Shown here one piece after another: positions 11,352 to 19,565 of a stretch of DNA of 64,000 nucleotides. Every line of letters begins with the position of its first letter. The first letter of the stretch is position 1. The position numbers were made by a program, and so were the translations under genes. The notes under the pieces were generated by a model, which saw only the letters and a program-made list of their open reading frames with translations, did no database searches and was not told where the DNA came from. The DNA is from Jiangella alba (GTDB taxonomy: Bacteria; Actinomycetota; Actinomycetes; Jiangellales; Jiangellaceae), in NCBI RefSeq assembly GCF_900106035.1, contig NZ_FNUC01000004.1, positions 2,914,001-2,978,000 of the forward strand. Reading direction: 5' to 3'.

Positions 11352-12653
11352 GTGGACCAGAACCTCGTCCGCACCCTCCGCGAGGAGGTCGCCGACACCC
11401 TCGCCCGGCAGCGCCGCGACGACGCCTCCAACGGCATCCCGCCGATGTCGGGCGAGGACGAGCGGCAGTTCGCCCGCGCCGTCATCAGCCGGGTCCTCGA
11501 CGCGCACGCCCGGACCGAGATCGGGGCCGGCCGCACGCCGCCGTCGGCGGAGGAAGAGGAGGAGATCTCCTCCGGCATCCACGCCGCGCTGTTCGGCGTC
11601 GGCCGGCTGCAGCCGCTGCTCGACGACCTCGACGTCGAGAACATCGACATCAACGGCTGCGACAACGTCTTCATCCAGTACTCCGACGGCCGCGAGGTCA
11701 ACGGCGCGCCGGTCGCCGAGAGCGACGACGAGCTGGTCGAGCTGGTGCAGATCCTGGGTGCCTACTCGGGCCTCACCAGCCGCCCGTTCGACTCCGCGAA
11801 CCCGCAGCTCGACCTCCGCCTGCCCGACGGCAGCCGGCTCTCGGCCGTCATGGGTGTGTGTGCCCGGCCGGCCATCTCGATCCGCCGTGCCCGGCTGTCG
11901 CGGGTGCACCTCGACGACCTCGTCGGCTACGGCTCGGTGACCGAGGAGCTGGCCGCGTTCCTGTCCGCCGCCGTCGCGGCGCGCAAGAACATCATGATCG
12001 CCGGGGCCACCAACGCCGGCAAGACCACCATGCTGCGGGCGCTGGCGAACGAGATCCCGGCGGGCGAGCGGCTGATCACCGTCGAGCGGGCGCTCGAGCT
12101 GGGGCTGGGCGAGTTCGCCGACCTGCACCCGAACGTCGTCGCGTTCGAGGAGCGGCTGCCCAACTCCGAGGGCCTGGGCGCCATCACCATGGCCGAGCTG
12201 GTCCGCCGCAGCCTGCGCATGAACCCCAGCCGGGTCATCGTCGGCGAGGTGCTGGGCGACGAGATCGTCACCATGCTCAACGCCATGAGCCAGGGCAACG
12301 ACGGCTCGCTGTCGACCATCCACGCCAACAGCTCGATCGAGGTGTTCAACCGCATCTCGACCTACGCCATCCAGTCGGTCGAGCGGTTGCCGGTCGAGGC
12401 GACGATGATGCTGATCGCCGGCGCCATCGACTTCGTGGTGTTCGTCGAGAAGCGCAACGAGTTCGCCGAGGGCGGCCGGCTGCGCCGGTTCGTGTCCAGC
12501 ATCCGCGAGATCAACGGCGTCGACGGCCGGGTGCTGTCCAGCGAGATCTTCGCCTCCGGCCCCGACGGCGTCGCCGTGCCGGCCGCGCCCATCGCCTGCA
12601 TCGAGGACCTCGTCGCGGTGGGCTACGACGCCAACGCGGGCGTGATCGCGTGA
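11352..12653 (+). CDS. tadA: TadA/CpaF secretion ATPase
   Basis: This 433-residue type II/IV secretion ATPase powers Flp pilus assembly. Walker A is GATNAGKTT at residues 218-226 (K224), the Asp/Glu box and Walker B are around RVIVGEVLGDE, and the His box is STIHANSS. An N-terminal domain of about 130 residues precedes the catalytic core, as in CpaF. The GTG start at 11352 gives the expected length. It overlaps the TadB start by 4 bases (GTGA). Confidence 0.92.
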   Translation: MDQNLVRTLREEVADTLARQRRDDASNGIPPMSGEDERQFARAVISRVLDAHARTEIGAGRTPPSAEEEEEISSGIHAALFGVGRLQPLLDDLDVENIDINGCDNVFIQYSDGREVNGAPVAESDDELVELVQILGAYSGLTSRPFDSANPQLDLRLPDGSRLSAVMGVCARPAISIRRARLSRVHLDDLVGYGSVTEELAAFLSAAVAARKNIMIAGATNAGKTTMLRALANEIPAGERLITVERALELGLGEFADLHPNVVAFEERLPNSEGLGAITMAELVRRSLRMNPSRVIVGEVLGDEIVTMLNAMSQGNDGSLSTIHANSSIEVFNRISTYAIQSVERLPVEATMMLIAGAIDFVVFVEKRNEFAEGGRLRRFVSSIREINGVDGRVLSSEIFASGPDGVAVPAAPIACIEDLVAVGYDANAGVIA

Positions 12654-13510
12654 GCCCCACCATCCTGCTGATCACCCTCATCGGCGCCGTCGTCGGCGCC
12701 GGGGTGCTGCTGCTGATCGTCGCGATCCGCGGCAGCGAGCCGAAGCCGCCGTCGCCGGGCTCGAACCGGTCGGTGGTCGAGCGGCTGGGGCGGCAGACGG
12801 TGTACGGCATCGTCGCCGGCATCGCGGCGCTGGCGCTGACCCGCTGGCCGGTCGCGGCCGTCGGGGCCGGCCTGCTGGTCGCGTTCTGGCCGGCGCTGTT
12901 CGGCGGGGCGAAGGAGGAGCGCACCTCGATCGCCCGGCTGGAGGGCCTGGCGTCGTGGACCGAGTCGCTGCGCGACACCATCGCCGGCGCCGTCGGCCTC
13001 GAGCAGGCCATCCCCGCCACGGTGTACGCGGCGTCGCCGTCCATCCAGCCGCAGCTGCGGCTGCTGGCCGACCGGCTGCGCATCCGCATGCCGATGCCCG
13101 AGGCGCTGGAGCGCTTCGCCGACGACCTCGACGACGCCAGCGCCGACCTCGTCGTGTCGGCACTGATCCTCAACGCCCGGCTGCGCGGGCCGGGCCTGCG
13201 GCAGGTGCTGTCGTCGCTGGCCGACTCCGCGCGCGCCGAGCTCGACATGCGCCAGCGGGTCATGGCCGGCCGGGCCAGCACCCGCCGCTCGGTGCAGATC
13301 GTCGTCGGCGTCAGCCTGTTCTTCATGATCGGCCTGTCGATCGTCAACCGCGACTTCGTCGAGCCGTACAACTCGCCCGCCGGGCAGATCGTGCTGGGTG
13401 TCGTCATCGGGATCTTCGCCATCGGCTTCCTCTGGATGCGCCGGCTGGCGAAGTTCGAGATGCCGGGCCGGTTCCTGGTCACGGCCGAGCCGGGGGAGGT
13501 GCGGGCGTGA
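12650..13510 (+). CDS. TadB-like inner-membrane platform protein (type II secretion F domain)
   Basis: A 286-residue membrane protein with hydrophobic segments near residues 5-25, 48-80, about 222-240 and 250-270, and the cytoplasmic T2SSF helical domain between (about 95-220; SWTESLRDTIAGAVGLEQAI). It would form the pilus platform with the TadC-like neighbour and contact the TadA ATPase. Start and stop are both translationally coupled to the flanking genes. It is shorter than alphaproteobacterial TadB, as is usual in actinobacteria. Confidence 0.85.
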   Translation: MSPTILLITLIGAVVGAGVLLLIVAIRGSEPKPPSPGSNRSVVERLGRQTVYGIVAGIAALALTRWPVAAVGAGLLVAFWPALFGGAKEERTSIARLEGLASWTESLRDTIAGAVGLEQAIPATVYAASPSIQPQLRLLADRLRIRMPMPEALERFADDLDDASADLVVSALILNARLRGPGLRQVLSSLADSARAELDMRQRVMAGRASTRRSVQIVVGVSLFFMIGLSIVNRDFVEPYNSPAGQIVLGVVIGIFAIGFLWMRRLAKFEMPGRFLVTAEPGEVRA

Positions 13511-14427
13511 CGCTGGTCCTGGTCGCGGGCGCCATCGCCGGCGCGGGCGCGCTGCTGCTCGGCTACGTGCTGTCGGTGCCGCGCGTCAACCCGGCGGCCG
13601 CGCTGGCCCGGCTCGACGCCGAGCGCAGCCGGGCCCGTCGCGACCGCCTCACCGCCGCCACCGTCACGTCCGGCAGCGGCGAGTCCGCGGCGATGCGCCG
13701 GTTCGGCGGGCGGCTGCGCGGCCTGCTGGAGGGCGCGGGGCTCAACCTCGGCTCGCTGCGCCGCGACCTCTCGCTGCTCGGCAAGTCCGTCGAGGGCCAC
13801 CTCGCGACGTCGGTGCTGGCCGCGCTGGTCGGCTTCCTGATGCCGGTGGTCCTGGCCGCGATCCTCTCGGTCGCGCAGATCGGGTTGAGCATTCCGGCCG
13901 GCACCATCGTGGGCATCGTCCTCGCGCTGATCTTCGGGCTGATCCCGACGCTGTCGGCGCGGTCCAGCGCGGCCGACCGCCGCCGCGACTTCCGCCACGT
14001 CGTCGGTTCGTTCCTCGACCTCGTCGCGATGAACCTCGCCGGCGGCCGCGGCGTCCCCGAGGCGCTGCAGTCGGCGTCGGCGCTCAGCGACGGATGGGCC
14101 ATGGTGCGCATCCGCGATACGCTGCTGACCGCCCGGTTGCACGGCGTCACCCCGTGGGCGGCGCTCGGCGAACTGGGCGACGAGGTCGGCGTCGACGAAC
14201 TGCGCGACCTCGCCGCGGCGCTGGCGCTGGTCGCCGAGGACGGCGCCAAGGTGCGCGAGTCGCTGGCCGCGCGGGCCGGCTCGCTGCGGCGTCGCGAACT
14301 GGCCGAGATCGAGGGGAAGGCCGGGCAGCGGTCGCAGTCCATGCTGGTCGCCCAGCTGGTGCTGTGCTGCGGGTTCCTGCTCTTCCTCGTGTACCCCGCG
14401 TTGATGGGGGTGCTGGAGCAGAGTTGA
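13507..14427 (+). CDS. TadC-like inner-membrane platform protein (type II secretion F domain)
   Basis: A 306-residue partner of the preceding TadB-like protein. Hydrophobic segments are at the N-terminus, around residues 98-150 and at the C-terminus (LVAQLVLCCGFLLFLVYPAL). The T2SSF domain has the typical DLVAMNLAGGRGVPEAL segment. It overlaps the previous gene by 4 bases. After it there is a 52-base gap before the pilin gene, which may allow a separate start of transcription or processing for the structural subunits. Confidence 0.85.
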   Translation: MTLVLVAGAIAGAGALLLGYVLSVPRVNPAAALARLDAERSRARRDRLTAATVTSGSGESAAMRRFGGRLRGLLEGAGLNLGSLRRDLSLLGKSVEGHLATSVLAALVGFLMPVVLAAILSVAQIGLSIPAGTIVGIVLALIFGLIPTLSARSSAADRRRDFRHVVGSFLDLVAMNLAGGRGVPEALQSASALSDGWAMVRIRDTLLTARLHGVTPWAALGELGDEVGVDELRDLAAALALVAEDGAKVRESLAARAGSLRRRELAEIEGKAGQRSQSMLVAQLVLCCGFLLFLVYPALMGVLEQS

Positions 14428-14479
14428 CGACCTTCGCGAACCGAACCACCCACCTGACGAGGACGAGGAGACGTCCCTG

Positions 14480-14713
14480 ATGAACACCCCCCTCTCGCCG
14501 GCCACACCCATCGGCTGGCTGTTGCTGAGCCTGCAGGTGCACACCGAGCGGGCCCGGCGCGCCCCCGAGCGCGGCGCGTCGGCCATCGAGTTCGTCATCA
14601 TCACGGCGATCCTCGTGGCCCTCGCCGCCGCCGTCGGCGTGGTGATCTACCGGCTCGTCACCGACGAGGCCGAGTCCATCGACATCCCGGACGCCCCCGG
14701 CGGCGGGCTCTGA
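14480..14713 (+). CDS. Flp-type pilin-like protein
   Basis: A 77-residue protein with a hydrophilic leader of about 32 residues, then ERGASAIEF and a 20-residue hydrophobic helix (VIITAILVALAAAVGVVIY). Glycine followed five residues later by glutamate fits a class III prepilin cleavage site. The short C-terminal tail is acidic. It is probably the main Flp pilin of this locus. GAGGAGA precedes the ATG by about 8 bases. No prepilin peptidase gene is in the window. Confidence 0.7.
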   Translation: MNTPLSPATPIGWLLLSLQVHTERARRAPERGASAIEFVIITAILVALAAAVGVVIYRLVTDEAESIDIPDAPGGGL

Positions 14714-14720
14714 CAAGGCG

Positions 14721-15140
14721 ATGAACGTCGTCCAGGCGCGGCTCGCACGGCTGCGGTCGAGACCGGAGCGGGGTGCGAGCGCCATCGAGCTCGCGCTGTA
14801 CACCCCGATCATGTTCTTGATCATCTTCATCATCGTGCAGTTCTCGCTGACCTGGCACGGCAACCAGATCGCGGCCGCGGCGGCGCGTGAGGCGGCCCGG
14901 ACGGCGCGCATCGGCGGCGGCACCCCGGAGGCGCTGGCGGCGGCCGAGGCCCGCGGCCGCGAGTACGCCGACGCCGTCGGCAACGGCCACCTGGTGATCA
15001 CCGAGATCAACGCCATCCAGGTGGGCGAGAACGTCCGCGTCACCGTCCGCGGCCGGTCGACGGAGATCATCAACAACCTGGCGCCCGAGGTCACCCAGAC
15101 CATCGAGGGCCCCATCGAGCAGTTCGTACCGGACCTGTGA
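14721..15140 (+). CDS. TadE-like pseudopilin
   Basis: This 139-residue protein has ERGASAIELALYTPIMF followed by a hydrophobic helix, the TadE pattern (RG-A-xx-E with the cleavage site just before). The exported part contains QIAAAAAREAARTARIGG, typical of actinobacterial TadE proteins. It would be a minor pilin or pilus-tip component. It starts 7 bases after the pilin gene; the next gene starts within its stop codon. Confidence 0.82.
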   Translation: MNVVQARLARLRSRPERGASAIELALYTPIMFLIIFIIVQFSLTWHGNQIAAAAAREAARTARIGGGTPEALAAAEARGREYADAVGNGHLVITEINAIQVGENVRVTVRGRSTEIINNLAPEVTQTIEGPIEQFVPDL

Positions 15141-15562
15141 CGGGCCGGCTGAGAGCCGCGCGTGCGGCGAGGAGAGAGGAGGGATCCATGGCCATCGAGG
15201 TCGTGATCCTCGCCCCTGTCCTCATCGCGATCATGATGCTGATCGTCGGGCTCGGCCGGTACGTCGACCGTCGCGGCGACGTCGAGGCGATGGCCCGCGA
15301 CGCCGTGCGCTCGGCGTCGCTGCAGCGCGACGTGTCGTCAGCCCGGCAGGCGGCGCAGGCCATCGTCGACAGCACCCGCCCCGGCGGCGTCACCTGCGCG
15401 CCGGTGCAGCTCGGCGGCACCTTCGCGCCCGGCGAGATGATCAGCGTCACGGTCACCTGCCAGGTCAGCTTCGACGGCCTCGGTTTCGCCGGCTTCCCGG
15501 GCTCCACGACGCTCGAGGGCGAGAGCTTCGCACCCATCGACGAGCTGCGGGGGACGCTGTGA
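15137..15562 (+). CDS. TadE-family minor pilin-like protein
   Basis: A 141-residue protein with a basic N-terminus, EEGSMAIEVVILAPVL as the prepilin-like junction and hydrophobic helix, and an extracytoplasmic domain with two cysteines (VTCAPV and VTCQVS) that could form a disulphide. The GTG start overlaps the previous stop (GTGA). An alternative ATG in GSMAIE has a good AGGAGGGATCC sequence upstream, but starting there would remove the leader, so the longer form is preferred. Confidence 0.75.
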   Translation: MTGRLRAARAARREEGSMAIEVVILAPVLIAIMMLIVGLGRYVDRRGDVEAMARDAVRSASLQRDVSSARQAAQAIVDSTRPGGVTCAPVQLGGTFAPGEMISVTVTCQVSFDGLGFAGFPGSTTLEGESFAPIDELRGTL

Positions 15563-15987
15563 GGCGGGCTGCGCGGTCGGAGCGGGGCGCCATCAGCGCC
15601 ATGGTCGTCACGCTGACGGTCATGCTGTTCATGCTGGCCGGGCTGGTCATCGACGGAGGGTTCGCCATCAACGCGCGGCAGCGACTGTACGACGACGCCG
15701 AACAGGCGGCCCGCGCGGCCGCGAACCAGATCGACATCGAGGCGTTGCGCGAGACGGGTCAGGTGGTCCTGCTGGAGGCCGAGGCACGGCAGGCCGCCGT
15801 CGAGTACATGACCGCGCGCGGCTACACCGCCGGACAGGTGACGGTGAACTTCAACGGCGACGAGGTGTCCGTTCACGCCGAGGACCGGGTGAACACCTCG
15901 CTGCTGCAACTGATCTTCATCGACGACTTCCCCATCGAGGGGGAGGCCACGTCACGCCCGGCGGTCGGCATCACGGGGGAGTTGTGA
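15559..15987 (+). CDS. TadG-like pilus assembly protein
   Basis: A 142-residue protein with SERGAISAMVVTLTVMLFMLAGLVIDGG, a single N-terminal helix with the TadG-type GLVIDGG ending, then a helical exported segment (DDAEQAARAAANQID). It is much shorter than proteobacterial TadG and lacks a von Willebrand domain, as is usual in actinobacteria. It is coupled to both neighbours by overlapping start and stop codons. Confidence 0.75.
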   Translation: MRRAARSERGAISAMVVTLTVMLFMLAGLVIDGGFAINARQRLYDDAEQAARAAANQIDIEALRETGQVVLLEAEARQAAVEYMTARGYTAGQVTVNFNGDEVSVHAEDRVNTSLLQLIFIDDFPIEGEATSRPAVGITGEL

Positions 15988-18914
15988 TGAACGAGAGCAG
16001 GGGACGCCGCGCGTCGCGGCCACAGACCCGGACGGAGCGCACGTCGCGGCCGGTGTCGCCGATCGAGGCGTCGGGCACGGCCACCGCGTCGCTGCGCGAG
16101 ACCGGACCGCAGCGGTTCCAGCGCCGCGGCGTGCCGGAGGCCAAGCGCAGCATGCCGCAGGCCGTCGCGGCCGGGTTCGCGCTGGCGCTGCTGGTCATCG
16201 GTGTGCCGGTGCTGCTGCTGATCCTCGGCGGCCCGCCGCCGATCCCGACGTCGATGCCCGGGCGCGACGACCTCACCGCCACCATCGGCGCCGAGCAGCT
16301 GGTCGGCGTCCTGCTGTGGGTGGTGTGGCTGGCCTGGCTGCAGTTCACCATCTGCGTGCTGACGGAGCTGCGCAGCGCGGTCCGCGGCGTCGGGCTGCCC
16401 GGACGGGTTCCGCTGTCCGGCCCGACGCAGCGCTTCGCCCGCGCGCTGGTCGCGTCGGTGCTGGTCGCCACCGCGGCGGTCGGCCAGGCGGCGGCCGCCT
16501 CCCCGGCCGCGGCGCCCGAGGCGCCCACCGTCGGCACCAGCGTCACGGCCGAGGCCTACGACGGCCAGGCCGAGGTCACCGTCCAGCAGGAGGCGCCGGC
16601 CGCCGCCGCGCCCGTCGACGGCGAGGTCGAGTACCGCCTCGGCGACATGGTGCTCGACCCCGAGGAGGGCGCCGAGCTGGTCGGTCAGAAGGTCTACATC
16701 GTGCAGCCGCCCGACGGCCGCTACCACGACAACCTCTGGGACATCGCCGAGCGCACCCTCGGCGACGGCCGCCGCTACCAGGAGATCTTCGAGCTGAACC
16801 GCGGCCGCGAGCAGCCCGACGGCCACGAGCTGTCGCTGGCCCGGCTGATCTACCCGAACTGGCTGCTGATCGTGCCGGCCGACGCCGCGGGTGTCGGCGT
16901 CGTCACCGCCGAGGCGCCGGCGCCCGAGACGCCGCCCCCGCCGCCGGCCCCGCCGGTCGGGTCCGAGGAGGGCGGTGGCCAGCAGGAGGGCATCGGCGAG
17001 ACCGGCGCCGGACTGTTCGCCGACTTCGTCGCCACCGGCGAGGCCGAGTCCGTCAACACCAACCCGCACGCCGGCCTCATCGACGCCGGGCTGCTGGCCG
17101 CGGGCGTGCTGGCCGCGCTGGAGCTCATGCGCCGCCGCCGGCGCACGCCCGAGCCGGGCGCCGACGAGGTCGAGGCCGAGGTGGCGCTGCGCATCGGCGC
17201 CGACCCCGACCGCGCCCGCTGGCTCGACTACGCGCTGCGGCACCTGGCGGCGTCCTGCCAGGAGGCCGGCCGGCCGCTGCCCCCGGTGTACACCGCCGTG
17301 GTCGACAGCGCCTCGGTCGAGCTGCTGCTGGCGCCGGCCCGGGTCGACGCGCCGGAGCCGTGGTCGGTGCTCGACGAGGGCCGCCGCTGGATCCTGAACC
17401 GCGCCGACGTCGCCGTCGACCCCGAGCTGCGCGGCCGCGTGCTGGCCCCGTACCCGGGCCTGGTCTCGCTGGGCCGCAGCGGCGACCGCGACGTCCTCGT
17501 CGACCTCGAGGCGGCCGGCGGCCCGATCTGCATCGACGGCGACCCGGAGGCCACCTTCGAGGTGGTCACCGCGCTGGCCGTCGAGCTGGCCACCAACCAG
17601 TGGTCCGACCACCTGCGGGTCACCGCGGACGGCCTGCCCGACGCGCTCAGCGTCTTCGACCCGGGCCGGCTGCGGCTGGTCGACGGTGTCGAGCCGCTGC
17701 TGCCTGAGCTGGCCGCCCGCCGCGCCGACCGCCTGGGCACCGACGTGCTCACCGGCCGGGTCCGCCCGGGCGGGGCCGGCAACTGGATGCCCGAGTACCT
17801 CGTGCTCGGCACGCCGCCCACCGGCGAGCTGGCCGAGCAGCTGGTGGCGCTGACGAACGCCGCGGGGCGCTCGCCCCTGGGCGTGGTCTGCGCCGGCGAG
17901 GTGCCGGGCGCGCGCTGGCGCATCCACGTCGACGCCGCCGGCACCCTGGAGCTGCCCGCGCTCGGGCTGTCGGTGCGGGCCAACCAGCTGTCGTGGCGCA
18001 GCATCGAGGCGCTGGTCGGCCTGGTCGACCCGGACCGCAGCCACGACCCCGACCCCGGCGCGCCGAACCTCAACGAGGCCTGGCTGCCCGAGGTCCGGCC
18101 CGAGGTGCCGCAGGTGCGCACGCTGGTCACCGAGGCCGAGCTGGCCACGGCGCCGGTGCGGGTGTACATCCTGGGCCCGGTGGTCGTGCAGGCGCGCACC
18201 GAGATCGAGGCCGAGCGCCGCGCGCTGGCCACCGAGATCGTCGTGCACCTGGCGCTGCACCGCGAGGGCGTGCACCCGACGGTGCTGGCGGCGGCCGTAT
18301 GGCCGCGCGGCGTCACGGCGGCGGTGCGCGAGTCCACGTTCGCGCGGGTGCGCGAGTGGCTCGGCGTCGACCGCGCCGGCTCGCCGTACCTGCTGATGAC
18401 CGAGGACGGCCGGCTGAAGCTGAGCGACACCGTCGTCCTCGACTGGGACGTCGTGTGCGCGCTGCTCAGCCAGGCGCGGCAGACGCGGCGCCCGTCCGAG
18501 GAGGCCGACCTGCTGCGCCGGGCGCTGCGGGTGGCCCGCGGCCCGGTGCTCAGCGAGCGGCCGCAGGGACGCTACGCCTGGATCGCCCGGGCGCGCGTCG
18601 AACGCGTGGCGTCGGACCTGCTGGTCGACGCCGCGCACCGGTTGTCCGTCATCACCCGCGACGGCGGCGACCCGGCCACGGCGGGAGCCGCGGCCCGGGC
18701 CGGGTTGCGGGTCAGGCCAGCCGAGCAGTTGCTCTGGCGCGACCTGATCCTCGCCCAGAACGCCGTCGACGGGCGGGGCGGAGTCATGGCGGTGGAGGGC
18801 GAGATGAGCGAGACCCTCCTCGGCATCGGTGGTATCGAGCTCGCGCCGGAGACGGCCGCGCTGCTCGAGGAACTGGTGCCGGGCGGAGGAGGGAGACATC
18901 GCGATCTCGCATAG
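15984..18914 (+). CDS. Membrane protein with LysM-like and C-terminal BTAD domains
   Basis: A 976-residue protein at the end of the tad operon. A basic disordered N-terminus is followed by hydrophobic segments at about residues 55-75, 98-118 and 150-172, a LysM-like domain (about 238-300; YHDNLWDIAERTLGDGRRYQEIFELN), a proline-rich linker and another hydrophobic segment (about 360-378). After a long alpha/beta region, the last 270 residues look like a SARP-type BTAD unit (winged helix plus TPR-like helices; LATEIVVHLALHREGVHP). A peptidoglycan-binding module and a regulator-type domain in one chain suggest an envelope sensor or scaffold for the pilus; function is unknown. Starts GTG 15984 or ATG 15987 are both possible. 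Confidence 0.75.
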   Translation: MMNESRGRRASRPQTRTERTSRPVSPIEASGTATASLRETGPQRFQRRGVPEAKRSMPQAVAAGFALALLVIGVPVLLLILGGPPPIPTSMPGRDDLTATIGAEQLVGVLLWVVWLAWLQFTICVLTELRSAVRGVGLPGRVPLSGPTQRFARALVASVLVATAAVGQAAAASPAAAPEAPTVGTSVTAEAYDGQAEVTVQQEAPAAAAPVDGEVEYRLGDMVLDPEEGAELVGQKVYIVQPPDGRYHDNLWDIAERTLGDGRRYQEIFELNRGREQPDGHELSLARLIYPNWLLIVPADAAGVGVVTAEAPAPETPPPPPAPPVGSEEGGGQQEGIGETGAGLFADFVATGEAESVNTNPHAGLIDAGLLAAGVLAALELMRRRRRTPEPGADEVEAEVALRIGADPDRARWLDYALRHLAASCQEAGRPLPPVYTAVVDSASVELLLAPARVDAPEPWSVLDEGRRWILNRADVAVDPELRGRVLAPYPGLVSLGRSGDRDVLVDLEAAGGPICIDGDPEATFEVVTALAVELATNQWSDHLRVTADGLPDALSVFDPGRLRLVDGVEPLLPELAARRADRLGTDVLTGRVRPGGAGNWMPEYLVLGTPPTGELAEQLVALTNAAGRSPLGVVCAGEVPGARWRIHVDAAGTLELPALGLSVRANQLSWRSIEALVGLVDPDRSHDPDPGAPNLNEAWLPEVRPEVPQVRTLVTEAELATAPVRVYILGPVVVQARTEIEAERRALATEIVVHLALHREGVHPTVLAAAVWPRGVTAAVRESTFARVREWLGVDRAGSPYLLMTEDGRLKLSDTVVLDWDVVCALLSQARQTRRPSEEADLLRRALRVARGPVLSERPQGRYAWIARARVERVASDLLVDAAHRLSVITRDGGDPATAGAAARAGLRVRPAEQLLWRDLILAQNAVDGRGGVMAVEGEMSETLLGIGGIELAPETAALLEELVPGGGGRHRDLA

Positions 18915-19173
18915 TTCGAAACCCTCGATCATTTCCGAAGGAGGTACCCCGAAACGTCTCGGGAATCATTCATGAATGGGCACGCAATTGTCCTGTCCGC
19001 GGTCGTGAATTGGCCCGCGGGTGACGTGTCGTTGCCTTTTATGGATGCACACCGAGAAATTCAGAAAAAGGCCGTCGCGGAAGTTGCAAATTGCGCGACG
19101 ACCGGTAGAATTTGAAGTGTCGTGCCGCACCCGACGCGGTGGGGCGTAGTTATTCACGAGGGAGTAGAGAACA
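18915..19173. other. Low-GC intergenic region before the type VII locus
   Basis: This 259-base region is clearly less GC-rich than its surroundings and separates the tad operon from the WXG100 gene. It contains the promoter described separately at 19084-19111, an ATTCATGAAT palindrome near 18967, and an orphan AAGGAGGT at 18938 with no start codon at a usable distance. Confidence 0.5.
19084..19111 (+). promoter_or_regulatory. Predicted sigma-70-type promoter of the WXG100/EssC genes
   Basis: TTGCAA at 19084-19089 and TAGAAT at 19106-19111 are separated by 16 bases, a good match to the vegetative actinobacterial consensus (TTGACA / TANNAT). Transcription would start about 55 bases before the WXG100 ATG. 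It sits in the least GC-rich stretch of the area. Confidence 0.55.
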
Positions 19174-19446
19174 ATGGGTGTTGGTGCAGATCTTCCCACT
19201 CTTCGGGAACTCCACGGGACGTTCACCAGGAACTCCGAGTCCGCGGACACCATCAAGAAGGAGGTCGACACCGGCGTCGGCAACGCCGTGTGGACCGGCC
19301 GTTACGCGGATGACTTCCGGAATGCCTGGGAGGAGTACCGCACGAACCTCGACACGCTCCGGGACGCGCTGACCGGCGCCGCCGACGACGTGCGGATCAA
19401 CCACAACAACATCGCCGAGGCGACTGGCGAGCCGGACCGCATCTGA
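19174..19446 (+). CDS. WXG100-family type VII secretion substrate
   Basis: A 90-residue helical-hairpin protein. The turn carries VWTGRYADDF, matching the W-x-G motif, with predicted amphipathic helices of about 35 residues on both sides. ESAT-6/CFP-10-type proteins of this size are exported as dimers by type VII systems, and the EssC/EccC-type ATPase gene follows immediately. No obvious YxxxD/E export motif is visible at the C-terminus. GAGGGAG lies about 10 bases before the ATG. Confidence 0.82.
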   Translation: MGVGADLPTLRELHGTFTRNSESADTIKKEVDTGVGNAVWTGRYADDFRNAWEEYRTNLDTLRDALTGAADDVRINHNNIAEATGEPDRI

Positions 19447-19466
19447 CGGCCGGAACGCATTTGCGA

Positions 19467-19509
19467 CAGGTGGCCCACATTCTCACCGAGGATGTGGGCC
19501 ACCTGCGCA
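19467..19509. terminator. Strong hairpin between WXG100 and EssC-type genes
   Basis: A perfect 14-bp stem (19467-19480 with 19492-19505) and an 11-base loop; the stem continues by four more pairs past a single bulged A. No T-run follows. Placed between the two genes, it could be a partial terminator or an mRNA-stabilising 3' end that lets the small substrate be made in excess over the ATPase. Confidence 0.65.
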
Positions 19510-19565
19510 GGTAAACTACGTCGTGAACGGGCCGGCAGGCCCAACGCGGAAACGGGGACGGGAAC

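Noticed and set aside
14440-14452. CCGAACCACCC near the tadC-pilin gap, similar to the 43-bp palindrome arm
   Set aside because: Only about 11 bases match and no second arm is present.
18938-18945. Perfect AAGGAGGT Shine-Dalgarno-like sequence
   Set aside because: No ATG, GTG or TTG lies at a suitable distance and the downstream frame is short; no gene called.
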